64,000 bases of DNA from JAUVXJ01 sp034411995 (GCA_034411995.1 DAOUME010000006.1:62001-126000), one strand, 5' to 3'. Positions 52,494-61,787 are shown, counted from the first letter of the stretch. The notes: generated by a model from the letters alone, not told the origin. Made by a program: numbers and translations.

Positions 52494-52660
52494 CTCCTTC
52501 CACACAGTGCGGCACGGACGTCCACCTGGCCACGCGAGACCTCGTGGACGTCAAAGACCAGCCTCCGACCGACAAGGCCTGGAGCGCCTGACCGCAACGA
52601 GTCGTAGGAGATCCCACAGCCCAGGACTGGATAGTCCTTGTAAGGCAACCAGGAGACGTG

Positions 52661-53326
52661 ATGAACACCAAGAGAGTCTTGATCCCTATCCTCATGCTCG
52701 CCGTATGCGCGGCCGTCCTCGTGACCTACAACCTGGCCGCCATGAGCCAACCTTCGCCAACACCCACCTCCACTCGCACTCCCGGCGTCGAATCGATGGC
52801 TACTGTTCAAGGTGGATCCACGGCAACTCCCCCGTCCACCCAGGATCTGGGTGCTGGCATCCCCGCTGTGGGAGAGCCGGCCCCCGACTTCACGCTGCCT
52901 TCGGTATGGGGCGACCCGGTCACCCTATCGAGCTACCGGGGTGAGAAGAACGTCGTCTTGCTGTTCTACCGGACCGGGGGTTGAGGCCCCTGCCGGACGC
53001 AACTCGGGCAGTTGCAGCAGGACTACACCAGATTTACGGAACTCAACGCAGAGATACTAGCCGTCAGCGTCGAAGGGCCAGACATGGGCCAGTACGTGTC
53101 GGATTTGCTTAAGCTCCAGTTTCCTGTCTTGTCAGACGCCAATCACGGCGTGGCGGAGCAGTATGGGGTATATGACCTGTTGGGGGACTCGCTGGCCACA
53201 CCCTCGGTGTTCGTCATCGACATGGAGGGAGTGATCAGGTGGCGCTACGTGGGCGAGTCCTCGGGAGATCGCCCGGCCGACGAGGTGATCCTGGAGCAAC
53301 TGGGGCAACTCGGCCCGGTGGAATGA
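52661..53326 (+). CDS. Exported peroxiredoxin-like selenoprotein (in-frame TGA = Sec108)
   Basis: A thioredoxin-fold AhpC/TSA (redoxin) protein of 221 residues if the TGA at 52982-52984 is read through. N-terminal membrane/signal segment (RVLIPILMLAVCAAVLVTYN), Thr/Pro-rich linker, then the Prx core: GEPAPDFTLPSVWGDPVTLS, VVLLFYRTGG-U-GPCRTQLG and EILAVSVEGPDM, FPVLSDANHGVAEQYGVYD, LATPSVFVIDMEGVIRWRYV. The U aligns with the peroxidatic Cys of cysteine homologs (FYRGnWCPFCRTQL), giving a UxxC motif with Cys111. ATG 52661 follows AGGAG. A SECIS-like hairpin is at 52989-53021. Split calling would give 52661-52984 and a false start at 53012. It should reduce peroxides outside the membrane; whether it is made as Sec depends on SelA/B/C/D elsewhere. 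Confidence 0.82.
52989..53021 (+). promoter_or_regulatory. Candidate bacterial SECIS element
   Basis: Lower stem CCTGC (52989-52993) with GCAGG (53017-53021); upper stem GCAACT (52999-53004) with AGTTGC (53010-53015); five-base apical loop CGGGC (53005-53009) with G at loop position 2. There are 20 bases between the TGA and the loop, inside the 16-37 range known for bacterial SECIS, and the 17-base upper stem-loop has the same size as that of E. coli fdhF. It lies in the coding frame, as bacterial SECIS must. Confidence 0.7.
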
Positions 53327-53373
53327 ACTCGGCTCCCCCAATCCGGGAGTACGGCCGACGAGGGGACCGAGAG

Positions 53374-55497
53374 CTAAGCTCGTTTGATGACCAGGGGATA
53401 GTCATTCTCCAACACCTGGTCGCCGTATCCCAGCGTCAGCAGTAACTTCCTCGGCCCCGGTTTCTTGAAGCGCAGGTGCAGCAAGCGCACTAGCTGCGCC
53501 TCCGAGTCGGCGCGGAGGGCTGTCGAGAAGCTGGCAGAAGTGGTTCTCCGACCCTCTTTGTCCAGCACCTCCGCCGTGATGCTCACTTCGTCGTAACCAT
53601 GTGGACTGTCGTTGACGATGTAGATCGGAACCGCGATCTCCTGACCAACGGCGAACTCCCCTCGCTCCAGCAGCGTGAACACGTACTCGGGGTGGAACGC
53701 GCGCTGCATGTGGTAATAGGAGCGCTTGGGTACCCGCCAGTAGTCGATCACCGACCACTGGACAGCAGGATTAGGATCGTGAAAAGAGAAGGCCAGCACC
53801 CCTCCTACGGCCTGGTACTTCTGGCGTCTTAGATGGTCGATGTACGCCCTGTTCACCGCTATCTGGTGCTCCTGGCTGGCCTCGATGAGTTGCTTCAACT
53901 CGGTATAGGAGCCTATGTTCACCCATTTGTCCATGATCTGGCGCTGGAGACTGTGCCGCGCCTCCAGATGATCCCAGTCCACCCGGGAGAGGTCAGCTTC
54001 CATGAACCGTGTGCTGCTCTCGTAGTTAGGGAAACTCTGCGCGCCGAACTCGGTGACAAAGCGCAGCTTCCTGTCCAGGCCATCTAGCTTTCTCGCAGGA
54101 TCATCAGCTCGGTACCAGCCGTAGTACAGGTGGCTGTCGGTCCCCTCTCGCAGAAGGGGTGTGCCCCACTCTCCGGAGGAGCGCACCACGAAGCGCGTGT
54201 CATCCAGCTCTTCCACCCGCCGCTTGAGCCGCGTGTCCAGGCGGTCCCTGTTCCAGTTGTAGAGCTGGAGTGAGAACAACGTCTTGGCGATCCATCCCCA
54301 GCGGCGACCGGATGGTTCCGGCTCTATCCCCGGCTCGTTGTGCGTGCACCAGACCACGATGGAGGGGTGATTGAACAGTTGTCCGACCATCGACTCCACC
54401 TGGCGCAGCGCTTCGGGCAGTATCTCGCTGGAGTAGCCCCACTGTAGAGGGAAATCCTGCCATACGAGCATGCCCATCTCGTCAGCCAGATCGTAGAAAG
54501 CCGGATGCTCCACGTGGGCATGCACCCGCATCATGTTCATGTGGGCATCCCTGGCCAGTTCTAAATCGCGCTGGTAGCGCCCGCGATCCATGGTGGCTAT
54601 CCGAGTATCGCCAGGACCGTAGTTGTTCCCCCGGATGAACATCCGGCGGCCATTGAGGTAGGCTATCCAGTCGCGCATCTCGAAGGTACGCACCCCATAG
54701 TTGAACTCCGCTGTGTCCAATGGAGTCGTACCTCCTGCACTTCTTACCTCCACTGAGACGCGGTAGAGATGCGGGAAGCCCTGATCGTGGGTCCACCACA
54801 ACCGGGGCTCTTGCAGGGCCAGGGGTATCGAGACTACGTTGGGTCCGCCCGAGAGCTCGACCCGTTTCTCAAAGACCTGCTGGCTACCCTCGAAGTTGTG
54901 CGGCGCCACAGTCACTCGTACTGACACCGACGATGGTGCCTGGGCATCGAGCACGACGCGAGCCTCGAGCTGGGCCAGATCGTCGCTCAAGCTCTCCACA
55001 CGCAGACGGCTCTCCTTGATGCAGACCTCGCCTGATCTCACTATCTCCACCGGGAGCCAGACGCCCCCGGGGTTCGATTGGGGGTCCAAGGCGTCCCAAT
55101 GGGAGAACACGCCGGTGATCATCGTCTTGTGAGCCTTATCCTCTTCGTTGGGACAATCCACTTCCACCAGGAGGGTGTTCTTTCCCGTGAGGATGCCGGT
55201 GACCTCGTACTCCTGCGGGGCGAAGTACCCCTCGTGTTGCCCGAGGCGACGCCCATTGAGATACACGGCAGAGCGGTAGAACACACCGTTTAGACGAAGG
55301 TGGTATCTCTTGCCCCGCGCACGCCGGAAGGAGAATTCCCGGCGGTAGACCGCCTTGCCCGCATAGGAACGCAGGTCCTCATGCTGCTGCCAATGGCCGG
55401 GGACCTCCACCTCGAGCCACCCATCGTCAGGGTACCGGTCTGCGAACTCGGCGACCGGCAGCAGTTCCCACGTGCCATCCAGCGACGCACTCTTCAT
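53374..55497 (-). CDS. GH2-family glycoside hydrolase
   Basis: A 707-residue glycosidase of the beta-mannosidase/beta-glucuronidase type. N-terminal sugar-binding jelly roll (SLDGTWELLPVAEF ... VPGHWQQHEDLRSYAG), Ig-like domain, then the barrel: NGRRMFIRGNNYGPGDTRIA, acid/base Glu in VVWCTHNEPG (E388) and nucleophile Glu in RFVTEFGAQSFP (E483). A C-terminal beta domain follows (GEFAVGQEIAVPIYIVNDS). No signal peptide is seen, so it is probably cytoplasmic, acting on imported oligosaccharides. ATG 55497. It converges with the selenoprotein gene; the 47-base gap holds only a weak CTCCC/GGGAG hairpin. Confidence 0.88.
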   Translation of the reverse strand: MKSASLDGTWELLPVAEFADRYPDDGWLEVEVPGHWQQHEDLRSYAGKAVYRREFSFRRARGKRYHLRLNGVFYRSAVYLNGRRLGQHEGYFAPQEYEVTGILTGKNTLLVEVDCPNEEDKAHKTMITGVFSHWDALDPQSNPGGVWLPVEIVRSGEVCIKESRLRVESLSDDLAQLEARVVLDAQAPSSVSVRVTVAPHNFEGSQQVFEKRVELSGGPNVVSIPLALQEPRLWWTHDQGFPHLYRVSVEVRSAGGTTPLDTAEFNYGVRTFEMRDWIAYLNGRRMFIRGNNYGPGDTRIATMDRGRYQRDLELARDAHMNMMRVHAHVEHPAFYDLADEMGMLVWQDFPLQWGYSSEILPEALRQVESMVGQLFNHPSIVVWCTHNEPGIEPEPSGRRWGWIAKTLFSLQLYNWNRDRLDTRLKRRVEELDDTRFVVRSSGEWGTPLLREGTDSHLYYGWYRADDPARKLDGLDRKLRFVTEFGAQSFPNYESSTRFMEADLSRVDWDHLEARHSLQRQIMDKWVNIGSYTELKQLIEASQEHQIAVNRAYIDHLRRQKYQAVGGVLAFSFHDPNPAVQWSVIDYWRVPKRSYYHMQRAFHPEYVFTLLERGEFAVGQEIAVPIYIVNDSPHGYDEVSITAEVLDKEGRRTTSASFSTALRADSEAQLVRLLHLRFKKPGPRKLLLTLGYGDQVLENDYPLVIKRA

Positions 55498-55621
55498 GAT
55501 TGTGCACCTACTCCCGGGTTCATCTGCCTATCCGGCGAATTATGGCACAGGTCCAGCAGGCGGGCAAGACCATCGGACTCGACCGCGTGGAGCAGTAGGT
55601 GGAAAAGCCAGGCGATCGCCC

Positions 55622-56323
55622 CTAGGCCTGCTTTCGCCCTACCGGGCAGAGCGCCACGCAGACTCCACATACGGCGTTGTCCGCACCCACGCGTTCGCGC
55701 ATCAGCCGCCGCGCAGTCTCCCAGCAGGCCCAGGCGTCAACCAACTCCCCCCTGGGCATACCCGCGTGCCATTCGCACCCCCTGATCGCCAATCCGGGGC
55801 AGGCAAGGGAGCAAACCTTACAGTTACCGCACCGCCCGGCCGTGACCGGCTCTCCCACTCGCAGAGGCATGTCTGTGAGCACGGTGCCCAGCCTGAGGCG
55901 AGGTCCGAAGCGGGGCGTGATCAGCAGCGCGCTCTTCCCCACCCAACCCAGGCCGGCACGTGTGGCCGCCGTCTTGTGCTGGAAGGCGACGCTCAGAGTG
56001 CTGGTCCATTCGTCGCGCTGCCGGGACTCAGGGACGGTGGCGGGAAACGGTTCGGCACCATAGCCTAGAGACAAGACCAGTCGGGCCGTCCGCCCCGCGA
56101 TCTCGTTGAGGGCGCGGTTGACACGATCGTACTCTGCGTAGTATTCGCCGGTGGGTCCGTCGTCCACCCCATCCAGGGCACGAGGGTCGAGAGCGACGGC
56201 GATGGAGATGGCTCTCGGCCACCCACAGAAACCCGCCGGCGCGGCGTCCTCCAGACAGGCAAAGCCCACGAGAGAAGCTCCCCAACCCAGGATGCTCTCC
56301 TGGAGATGCCTGGAGGCAACCAT
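55622..56323 (-). CDS. 4Fe-4S double-cluster protein, epoxyqueuosine-reductase-like
   Basis: About 233 residues, with the C-terminal 4Fe-4S sites of QueG-like proteins: CGNCKVCSLACPGLAIRG and, at the end, CGVCVALCPVGRK. Before them AATRAGLGWVGKSALLITPR and FGPRLRLGTVLTDMPL match the cobalamin-dependent reductase core, but the N-terminal domain is shorter than in QueG (usually 310-390 residues). So it may be a related reductase and not QueG itself. The start is uncertain: ATG 56323 has a weak site; TTG 56344 (GAGGTG upstream) would add seven residues. A tgt gene occurs at the end of the window, but the two are not clustered. Confidence 0.7.
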   Translation of the reverse strand: MVASRHLQESILGWGASLVGFACLEDAAPAGFCGWPRAISIAVALDPRALDGVDDGPTGEYYAEYDRVNRALNEIAGRTARLVLSLGYGAEPFPATVPESRQRDEWTSTLSVAFQHKTAATRAGLGWVGKSALLITPRFGPRLRLGTVLTDMPLRVGEPVTAGRCGNCKVCSLACPGLAIRGCEWHAGMPRGELVDAWACWETARRLMRERVGADNAVCGVCVALCPVGRKQA

Positions 56324-56497
56324 CTCTTGGTCGTCAGTCTGCAATGAGCACCTCGCCGGGATCCAAACATTCACGCCTTGAGACTGGAGTCCCTTCCTCC
56401 GCGTGACCTGACAGGCTCGACGGCTCGCGGCAACCGAATCCCCCGGCCAGGTACGATTGTATCCGCATTCCTCGCGTGTGCAAAGAAGGTCCCCGCA

Positions 56498-56526
56498 TTG
56501 CTGCCCCCCTGGCGCAGTGCTATAAT
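56498..56526 (+). promoter_or_regulatory. Promoter of the membrane-EEP gene
   Basis: TTGCTG (56498-56503), 17 bp, TATAAT (56521-56526). Same hexamers as the asnS promoter. It lies within the region upstream of the divergent reductase-like gene, 50 bases before ATG 56576. Confidence 0.7.
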
Positions 56527-56575
56527 AGGCCGGAGGGCAGCCTGCAACGTAGAGAAGCGCCCTCCGAAGGTAGCG

Positions 56576-58567
56576 ATGATGACGAACGTACCATCGACCG
56601 AGACCGTCTCCGTCAACAGGATCGCACAAACGCTCGCCTCTTTGCTCGCCCCTCTCCTGGTCAGCTTGTTCTTCCTCCAGGCCCTTCGCCTCTACTTCGC
56701 AGAGGTCTATCTCGTCGTCTGGGCTGCGCTGTTCTCAGAACCCATCGATCTTTCCGGGCTGGTAGTGGCGATGCTCATGCTGCTCAGCCTCCTCGTTCCT
56801 CTCACACTCCCCGTGCTGCGCAGGGCGAGCGGCGTACGCACTATCACCCTGACGTCCGCCATCGGCATCTCCCTGGTGCGCCCCTTCCTCAGCGCCGGAC
56901 TTTCCTTCCAGATGGAAACTGCTGCCGCCTGTGTCATCGTTGCCCTCTACGGGCTCTTCGTACCTGCATACTTCGAGCAGTTCCACCCTTCGCGTAGCAC
57001 CGTGGGCCCGCGAGGGTACCTGGTGTCCGGCCTGGCCCTCGCCCTGGCCTACGATATGGCGATCCGCGCCCTCGGCACTTCGGTGGACCTGAGCCGACGG
57101 ACCGAGTGGCTCCTTGTCCAGGCGGTCTTGTCCGCCATCGCTGTCCTGACGGTATGGGTCAGTAGGACCCGCACCGAGCGCCCCACCGGCGGGCTGAAAC
57201 TCGAACCCCTGTCTTCCTGGGCCGGGGTCCTGCTACTCGCTGGTATCGGTCCGTTGCTGTTCCTGGAATACAACCTCTTTATGCACGCCAGCACGGTGTC
57301 CCGGTGGGTCCACGTGGACTACGACCTGCTGGCTATCTTGATACCTTCGGCGACGGTCATTGGTCTGCTCATTCCGCGTTTCAAGGGCCTCCAGAGCCTG
57401 GCTGCTGTCCTCGTCCAGAACGTTGTTGTCTTGCTCTCGGTGAGCGCCTTCCTCTGGTACGACGGCTGGATCTCCGGGGTCATCGTCCTCGTGGGGCAGG
57501 TCTGCATCGTCCTGGACCTCCGGCTGCTCTTCCAGGTGGTCGCTTCTCACCCTTTCCGCTGGAAGACGTCCACCGTGGTGGGAGTGGCGCTGTGCCTGAG
57601 CCTGTTGAGCGCCTTCGTCCTCACCTTCGTGTTGACCCTCAGCTTCGCTTACGCTTACACGCTTGATGCGTTCCGAGGTACCGAACCGCTGTCCTTCCTC
57701 ATTGCGGCTGTGGTACTGGGCGCCACCGCCATGGCCGCCGCCTTCACTCTCCGGCGGACCGCGTCGCCGCCTCCGGAAGTGCCCTGGGTCAAACAGTCTG
57801 TGGCTGCACTGCCGGTGATCGTAGCCCTGATCGGCTTCGGGCTCCAGCCCATGGTCAACCCTCAGCCCACGGCCACGGGCACCCTCAGACTGATGACTTA
57901 CAACCTGCACCAGAGCTTCGGCATGGACAACAAGCTGGACATGGACGAGATCGCGGCCACGATCGCACAAGGGGACCCTGACATCATCGGCTTGCAGGAA
58001 GCAGATGCAGGCAGGGTGCCCAGCCTGTCTGTAGAAGAGGTGCTCTGGCTCTCGCGCAGGCTCAACATGTACAGTGCCTACGGCCCCTCCTGGGGCGACA
58101 CCTATGGGGTGGCAGTTCTCAGCAAGTACCCGATCACTGCACAGCAGCGGTACCTCCTCTCCAGCGCAGAGCAGCAGCGTTCCTGCCTGGAGACCACCAT
58201 CGACCTGGGCCAGCAGACCATCACCTTGTTTTCCGTGCATTTGGGCCTCAACCCACAAGAGCGCGAACGCCAGTTGGACGAAGTCCTGGCCTACACTGCC
58301 CGTGCTCCAGCACCTAAGGTGCTGGTGGGAGACTTCAACGCCAATCCAGATTCCCACGAGATAGGACGCGTGCTCGGGCAGTTCGACTCTGCCTTCGCTG
58401 CCGCGGGCATCGGCACCGGATACACATCCCCAGCCGACGTCCCTGGGGAGACGATAGACTACGTATTCGTGTCGCCTGACCTGCCAGTCATGTCCGCGGA
58501 GGTAATCTCGTCGCTCGCTTCGGACCACCTGCCGGTACTGGCGCGCGTCGAGCTTCAGACGCCATAG
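56576..58567 (+). CDS. Polytopic membrane protein fused to an EEP-family phosphodiesterase
   Basis: About 663 residues. The first 430 have 10-11 membrane helices (LLAPLLVSLFFLQALRLYFA; LSGLVVAMLMLLSLLVPLTL, and others). From about residue 435 a soluble endonuclease/exonuclease/phosphatase domain begins: GTLRLMTYNLHQSFGMDNKL, DIIGLQEADAG (Glu), FSVHLGLNPQERERQLDEV, VLVGDFNANPDSHEIG (Asp/Asn) and ASDHLPVLARVEL (Asp-His). All catalytic residues appear present. With an even or odd number of spans still uncertain, the side of the membrane of the enzyme cannot be fixed; the EEP may act on a phosphodiester lipid or nucleic acid. ATG 56576 and 56579 are both possible; GAAGG lies upstream. Confidence 0.83.
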   Translation: MMTNVPSTETVSVNRIAQTLASLLAPLLVSLFFLQALRLYFAEVYLVVWAALFSEPIDLSGLVVAMLMLLSLLVPLTLPVLRRASGVRTITLTSAIGISLVRPFLSAGLSFQMETAAACVIVALYGLFVPAYFEQFHPSRSTVGPRGYLVSGLALALAYDMAIRALGTSVDLSRRTEWLLVQAVLSAIAVLTVWVSRTRTERPTGGLKLEPLSSWAGVLLLAGIGPLLFLEYNLFMHASTVSRWVHVDYDLLAILIPSATVIGLLIPRFKGLQSLAAVLVQNVVVLLSVSAFLWYDGWISGVIVLVGQVCIVLDLRLLFQVVASHPFRWKTSTVVGVALCLSLLSAFVLTFVLTLSFAYAYTLDAFRGTEPLSFLIAAVVLGATAMAAAFTLRRTASPPPEVPWVKQSVAALPVIVALIGFGLQPMVNPQPTATGTLRLMTYNLHQSFGMDNKLDMDEIAATIAQGDPDIIGLQEADAGRVPSLSVEEVLWLSRRLNMYSAYGPSWGDTYGVAVLSKYPITAQQRYLLSSAEQQRSCLETTIDLGQQTITLFSVHLGLNPQERERQLDEVLAYTARAPAPKVLVGDFNANPDSHEIGRVLGQFDSAFAAAGIGTGYTSPADVPGETIDYVFVSPDLPVMSAEVISSLASDHLPVLARVELQTP

Positions 58568-58762
58568 CACGAGGGCCTGCGTGGAACACTCCACTCGCGT
58601 GGCCAAACCAGAGTGCCGGTGCACCAGAATGGCCTCATCTGGCGTTCTGCCGGTCACAGTCATGGTCCTCAAGCCTGGCAGTTGTCTGCCGATGGATTCT
58701 GCCCCGAGTGGGGGCAGCGGGTCCTGAGACTGAACACCGCGAGCAGAAAAGGAGGCTTCTCT

Positions 58763-59272
58763 ATGAGCCAGTTGCGTACAGTGGCGGAGCTAATGGCCCT
58801 CGCGGCGCGGACCGCCCCGAAGGGCAGGGGCGACGATTTCCTGGTCACCCAGATCGTGGAAGGCGACAGCCTGAGGACTCTTGGTCAGAGGATGATCGAG
58901 TTCGGGGAGAAGACGGGCAAGACTCTCTTCGACCGCGACGGGAACAACGTCATCCGCTCCGATGCCGTGCTGCTCATCGGCATCAAAGACGGAAAGGCCC
59001 TGGGGCTGAACTGCGGCGCTTGCGGCGTCGATGAATGTATCACACCCAACACGCACGACGGTGAGTTCTCGGGTCCGCAGTGCTGTCTTCGCCTTCTGGA
59101 TCTGGGCATCGCCATCGGGTCCGCCGTGAAGACGGCAGGGCTACTCAACGCTGACAACCGTGTCATGTATCGCATCGGCCCTGTGGCCAGGGCCATGGGC
59201 CTCATAGACGCCGACGTGGTCCTCGGCATCCCGTTGTCGGCCACGGGCAAGAGCATCTACTTCGATCGCTAG
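58763..59272 (+). CDS. DUF2148 ferredoxin-domain protein
   Basis: A 169-residue protein recognised as DUF2148: RTAPKGRGDDF, VLLIGIKDGKALGLNCGACG and SGPQCCLRLLDLGIAIGSAV, with a final DADVVLGIPLSATGKSIYFD. Cys residues in NCGACGVDEC and QCC suggest an Fe-S or metal site. The family has no proven function. ATG 58763 is clear: AGGAGG seven bases upstream. It stands 195 bases after the membrane-EEP gene; no gene is seen in that gap. The following 212 bases to 59484 also hold no identifiable gene. Confidence 0.86.
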   Translation: MSQLRTVAELMALAARTAPKGRGDDFLVTQIVEGDSLRTLGQRMIEFGEKTGKTLFDRDGNNVIRSDAVLLIGIKDGKALGLNCGACGVDECITPNTHDGEFSGPQCCLRLLDLGIAIGSAVKTAGLLNADNRVMYRIGPVARAMGLIDADVVLGIPLSATGKSIYFDR

Positions 59273-59484
59273 CTGACCATCTGACCAAACGCCATCAGGG
59301 CTTACCAGCCAGCGAGCTGAGGACGCGCCCTTTGGCCGCTCTGGAAGACAAGAAGAAGGGTGCGCTGATCCTGCTGCGCGTCTCACCACGGGAGGGTTCG
59401 CTCACCCGGGTAGGCTATGCGCCCCGGCCGACCGGGGTCATTCTGGAGCCAGAGAAGCATGGCCTGAAGGAGCCCCAAGCCAGT

Positions 59485-60927
59485 CTACTCCGGAGACGAT
59501 GACTGGAACTCGCGAAAGAGCCTGGCGTTGTCTATGGCCACAGCCGCATAGTTAGCGATGGAACTGAGCACCCTGAGGTCATCCTCCGTGAAAGGACCGT
59601 CCAGCTTGTTGATGACCTCGATCACTCCTATGGTCTGTCGCCGGGCGACCATAGGGACACAGAGGACCGATTGGGCCAGGAAATCGGTGGAGATGTCGAC
59701 GGTTGGGGCCTCGACCCGGTCCTGACCGACATCTGCTATCAGCAGCGGCTGCCCCGTCTCTGCCACGCGTCCGGCAATCCCCTGACCGATTTTCAAACGC
59801 AGCGGCTTGACCTGGTCGCTTTTCTCTCCCAGCGCGATCTGGAATACCAGTTCGCCGGCCTCCTCGTCAGTCAAGAGCAGGGAGCCGGCTTCCACTTTGA
59901 GGATAGAGTTGATACGCTGCATCACCAGGGTGAGGGCCTGCTGCAGGTCGAGCGTGGTGGAGAGGGCCTGGCCCACCTCGTTGAGGAGGCCCAGTTCCTC
60001 AGCCCGCCGCTCAACCCGCTGGTAGAGTCGCGCGTTCTCCAAGCCGATGGCGATGTAGTCAGCCAACACACTCAACAGGTACCTGTCGTTGCTGGAATAG
60101 CTCCTCTCCGGGTCAACGCTGCTCACGCTCAGCGCGCCCACCCCCTCACCGCGGACCTTCAGAGGGACCACCAGGGCGCTACGGATCGGTCGCTCAGCTC
60201 CCGTGCCCCGGGACGGCGCCTCCAGGACCGTGGCCTTTCCTCCCTGGATCACCTCTCGCATCTGCGCCTCGTCTATCTCTGCCACAGACGTCCCCGCCCC
60301 TTGTTCTGCACTTCCCTGCCGGGCTCCAACGCTCGATCGGCCCGTATCTTCGTCCTTCAAGTACAGGATCCCCTGGTCTGTGCCGGTCACATACACGGCC
60401 GCCTCCACCGCCCTTGCCAGGAGCTCCTCGAGTCGCAGCAGCGAGTTCATGGCCTGTCCGATGCCGTGGAGGATGTTGAACTCCTTGATCCGACGTTCGA
60501 GTTCCTTGTTGGCCAGTTGCAGCCGCTTCACCAGCTCCAGCCTCTCCCTCCTGAGCCGCGATTCGGTGAGGGCATGCTCGATGGCCTGAAGGATCTCCTC
60601 CATCTTGAATGGCTTGGTGATGTAGTTCTTGACCCCCATCCTGAAGGTCTCCGCGGCGATGGTCTCCGAACCATGGAACGTGATGACGATGACCGGGATA
60701 TCGACCCCCTGCTCGTTGAGCGCCGCCAGGACCTCCATGCCTGACATCCTGGGCATCTCCAGATCGAGGATGATCAGATCGGGCCTTTCCTCCAGTGCCA
60801 GCGCCAACCCGCCTTCACCGTCCAAGGCAGCCAGCACCTGGTAGCCGTTGGGGAGCAGCACATAATCCGACAGAAAATCGATCACTCCCTGAGCGTCGTC
60901 GACCACCAAGACTCTCTCGGTTACCAT
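59485..60927 (-). CDS. Response regulator with two GAF domains
   Basis: About 480 residues. N-terminal receiver: VLVVDDAQG (acidic pair 10-11), LIILDLEMPRMSG (phospho-Asp55) and YITKPFKM (Lys). A helical linker (ALTESRLRRERLELVKRLQL) leads to two GAF domains: HGIGQAMNSLLRLEELLARA ... RSALVVPLKVRGEGVGALSV and EVGQALSTTLDLQQALTLVM ... VLCVPMVARRQTIGVIEVIN. There is no DNA-binding or enzymatic output domain, so it signals by protein contact or modulates another kinase. A GTG at 60948 overlaps the upstream stop (GTGA) and would add seven residues; ATG 60927 has GAGG at a better distance. It is the last gene of a - strand operon. Confidence 0.85.
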   Translation of the reverse strand: MVTERVLVVDDAQGVIDFLSDYVLLPNGYQVLAALDGEGGLALALEERPDLIILDLEMPRMSGMEVLAALNEQGVDIPVIVITFHGSETIAAETFRMGVKNYITKPFKMEEILQAIEHALTESRLRRERLELVKRLQLANKELERRIKEFNILHGIGQAMNSLLRLEELLARAVEAAVYVTGTDQGILYLKDEDTGRSSVGARQGSAEQGAGTSVAEIDEAQMREVIQGGKATVLEAPSRGTGAERPIRSALVVPLKVRGEGVGALSVSSVDPERSYSSNDRYLLSVLADYIAIGLENARLYQRVERRAEELGLLNEVGQALSTTLDLQQALTLVMQRINSILKVEAGSLLLTDEEAGELVFQIALGEKSDQVKPLRLKIGQGIAGRVAETGQPLLIADVGQDRVEAPTVDISTDFLAQSVLCVPMVARRQTIGVIEVINKLDGPFTEDDLRVLSSIANYAAVAIDNARLFREFQSSSPE

Positions 60928-60944
60928 GGCCTCCTCTCGTGCGC

Positions 60945-61787
60945 TCACTGCCCGGCCCGGCCATACCCCTTGCCAACGATGGCCTGGCCCGCAGGACTGA
61001 GGGCGAACTCCACGAACGCCTTCACTTCCTCGTCGGCATCTTCTGAAGTCGCGAGGACAAAAGGTCGGATCAGCGGGTAGGTCCCCTGCTCTATGGCCTC
61101 TCGCTCAGGTGCAACGTCGTCGACGCACAGCGCTCGAACGCCGTCGGGGATCCCAACCGGCGACCCGTAGCCGACGGCCAGTGGGTCTTGGGCGATGAAA
61201 CGCCCCAAGGCCCCTTCGTCCGGAACGACGATGGCCATGAGGGTGACGCTATCCTCTCGCATCAGTGCACTCTCGAAAGCGTCCCTGGTCCCGGAGCCAT
61301 CCTCGCGACTGATCACCTGAATCTCGGCCTCGTCACCCCCTACCTCGGACCACAGCAGCGTTCGGCCGCTGAACACGTCTCGCACCTGCGTCAAAGTCAG
61401 CGAGCGCACCGGGTTCTCATCGTTGACCAGAATGGCCAGGGCATCGTAGCCGATGACCGTGCTGTCCACCCCTTCTTTCTCGTCCTCCGTAAGGTCGCGC
61501 GACACCAGAGCGATGTCTGTTGCTCCTTCCCCCAGCGCGTCCAGCCCCAGTCGCGTGCCCCTGGCCTCGATGTGGATGCTCACGTAGTCGTGCCGGATGG
61601 TATAGGCCTCGGACAATTCCTCTAGCAACGGTTGCATTGAGGTAGACCCGGCCATCTCCAGGCGGACAGGAGGATGTGGTTCGACGGTGGCAGCGCACCC
61701 TCCCACGGAGCAGAGCACGACGATCAAAAGGACAGACCACGCCTTCCGCCGTCCACCACCCTGGCGCAGCATCACGCTCTTCCCCAT
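60945..61787 (-). CDS. Phosphate-binding (PstS-like) lipoprotein
   Basis: About 280 residues. Signal peptide ending LIVVLCSVGGC (lipidated Cys), then EMAGSTSMQPLLEELSEAYT, ARGTRLGLDALGEGATDIAL, SREDGSGTRDAFESAL and a final EFALSPAGQAIVGKGYGR: the phosphate/anion pocket of the PstS-type PBP fold. No other pst genes are beside it. Two in-frame ATGs (61787 and 61772) are possible; the first is used. It overlaps or abuts the response regulator downstream, so it may sense phosphate for that regulator rather than feed an ABC transporter; this is inference. Confidence 0.83.
   Translation of the reverse strand: MGKSVMLRQGGGRRKAWSVLLIVVLCSVGGCAATVEPHPPVRLEMAGSTSMQPLLEELSEAYTIRHDYVSIHIEARGTRLGLDALGEGATDIALVSRDLTEDEKEGVDSTVIGYDALAILVNDENPVRSLTLTQVRDVFSGRTLLWSEVGGDEAEIQVISREDGSGTRDAFESALMREDSVTLMAIVVPDEGALGRFIAQDPLAVGYGSPVGIPDGVRALCVDDVAPEREAIEQGTYPLIRPFVLATSEDADEEVKAFVEFALSPAGQAIVGKGYGRAGQ

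Noticed and set aside
52999..53015. The hairpin after the TGA as an intrinsic terminator
   Set aside because: There is no U-run after it and the reading frame continues with strong peroxiredoxin conservation; position and loop fit a SECIS instead.
57233..58672. 479-codon - strand frame over the EEP gene
   Set aside because: Shadow frame; no known motif, and the + strand catalytic motifs are complete.
59671..60744. 357-codon + strand frame inside the response regulator
   Set aside because: Antisense to receiver and GAF motifs; no independent support.
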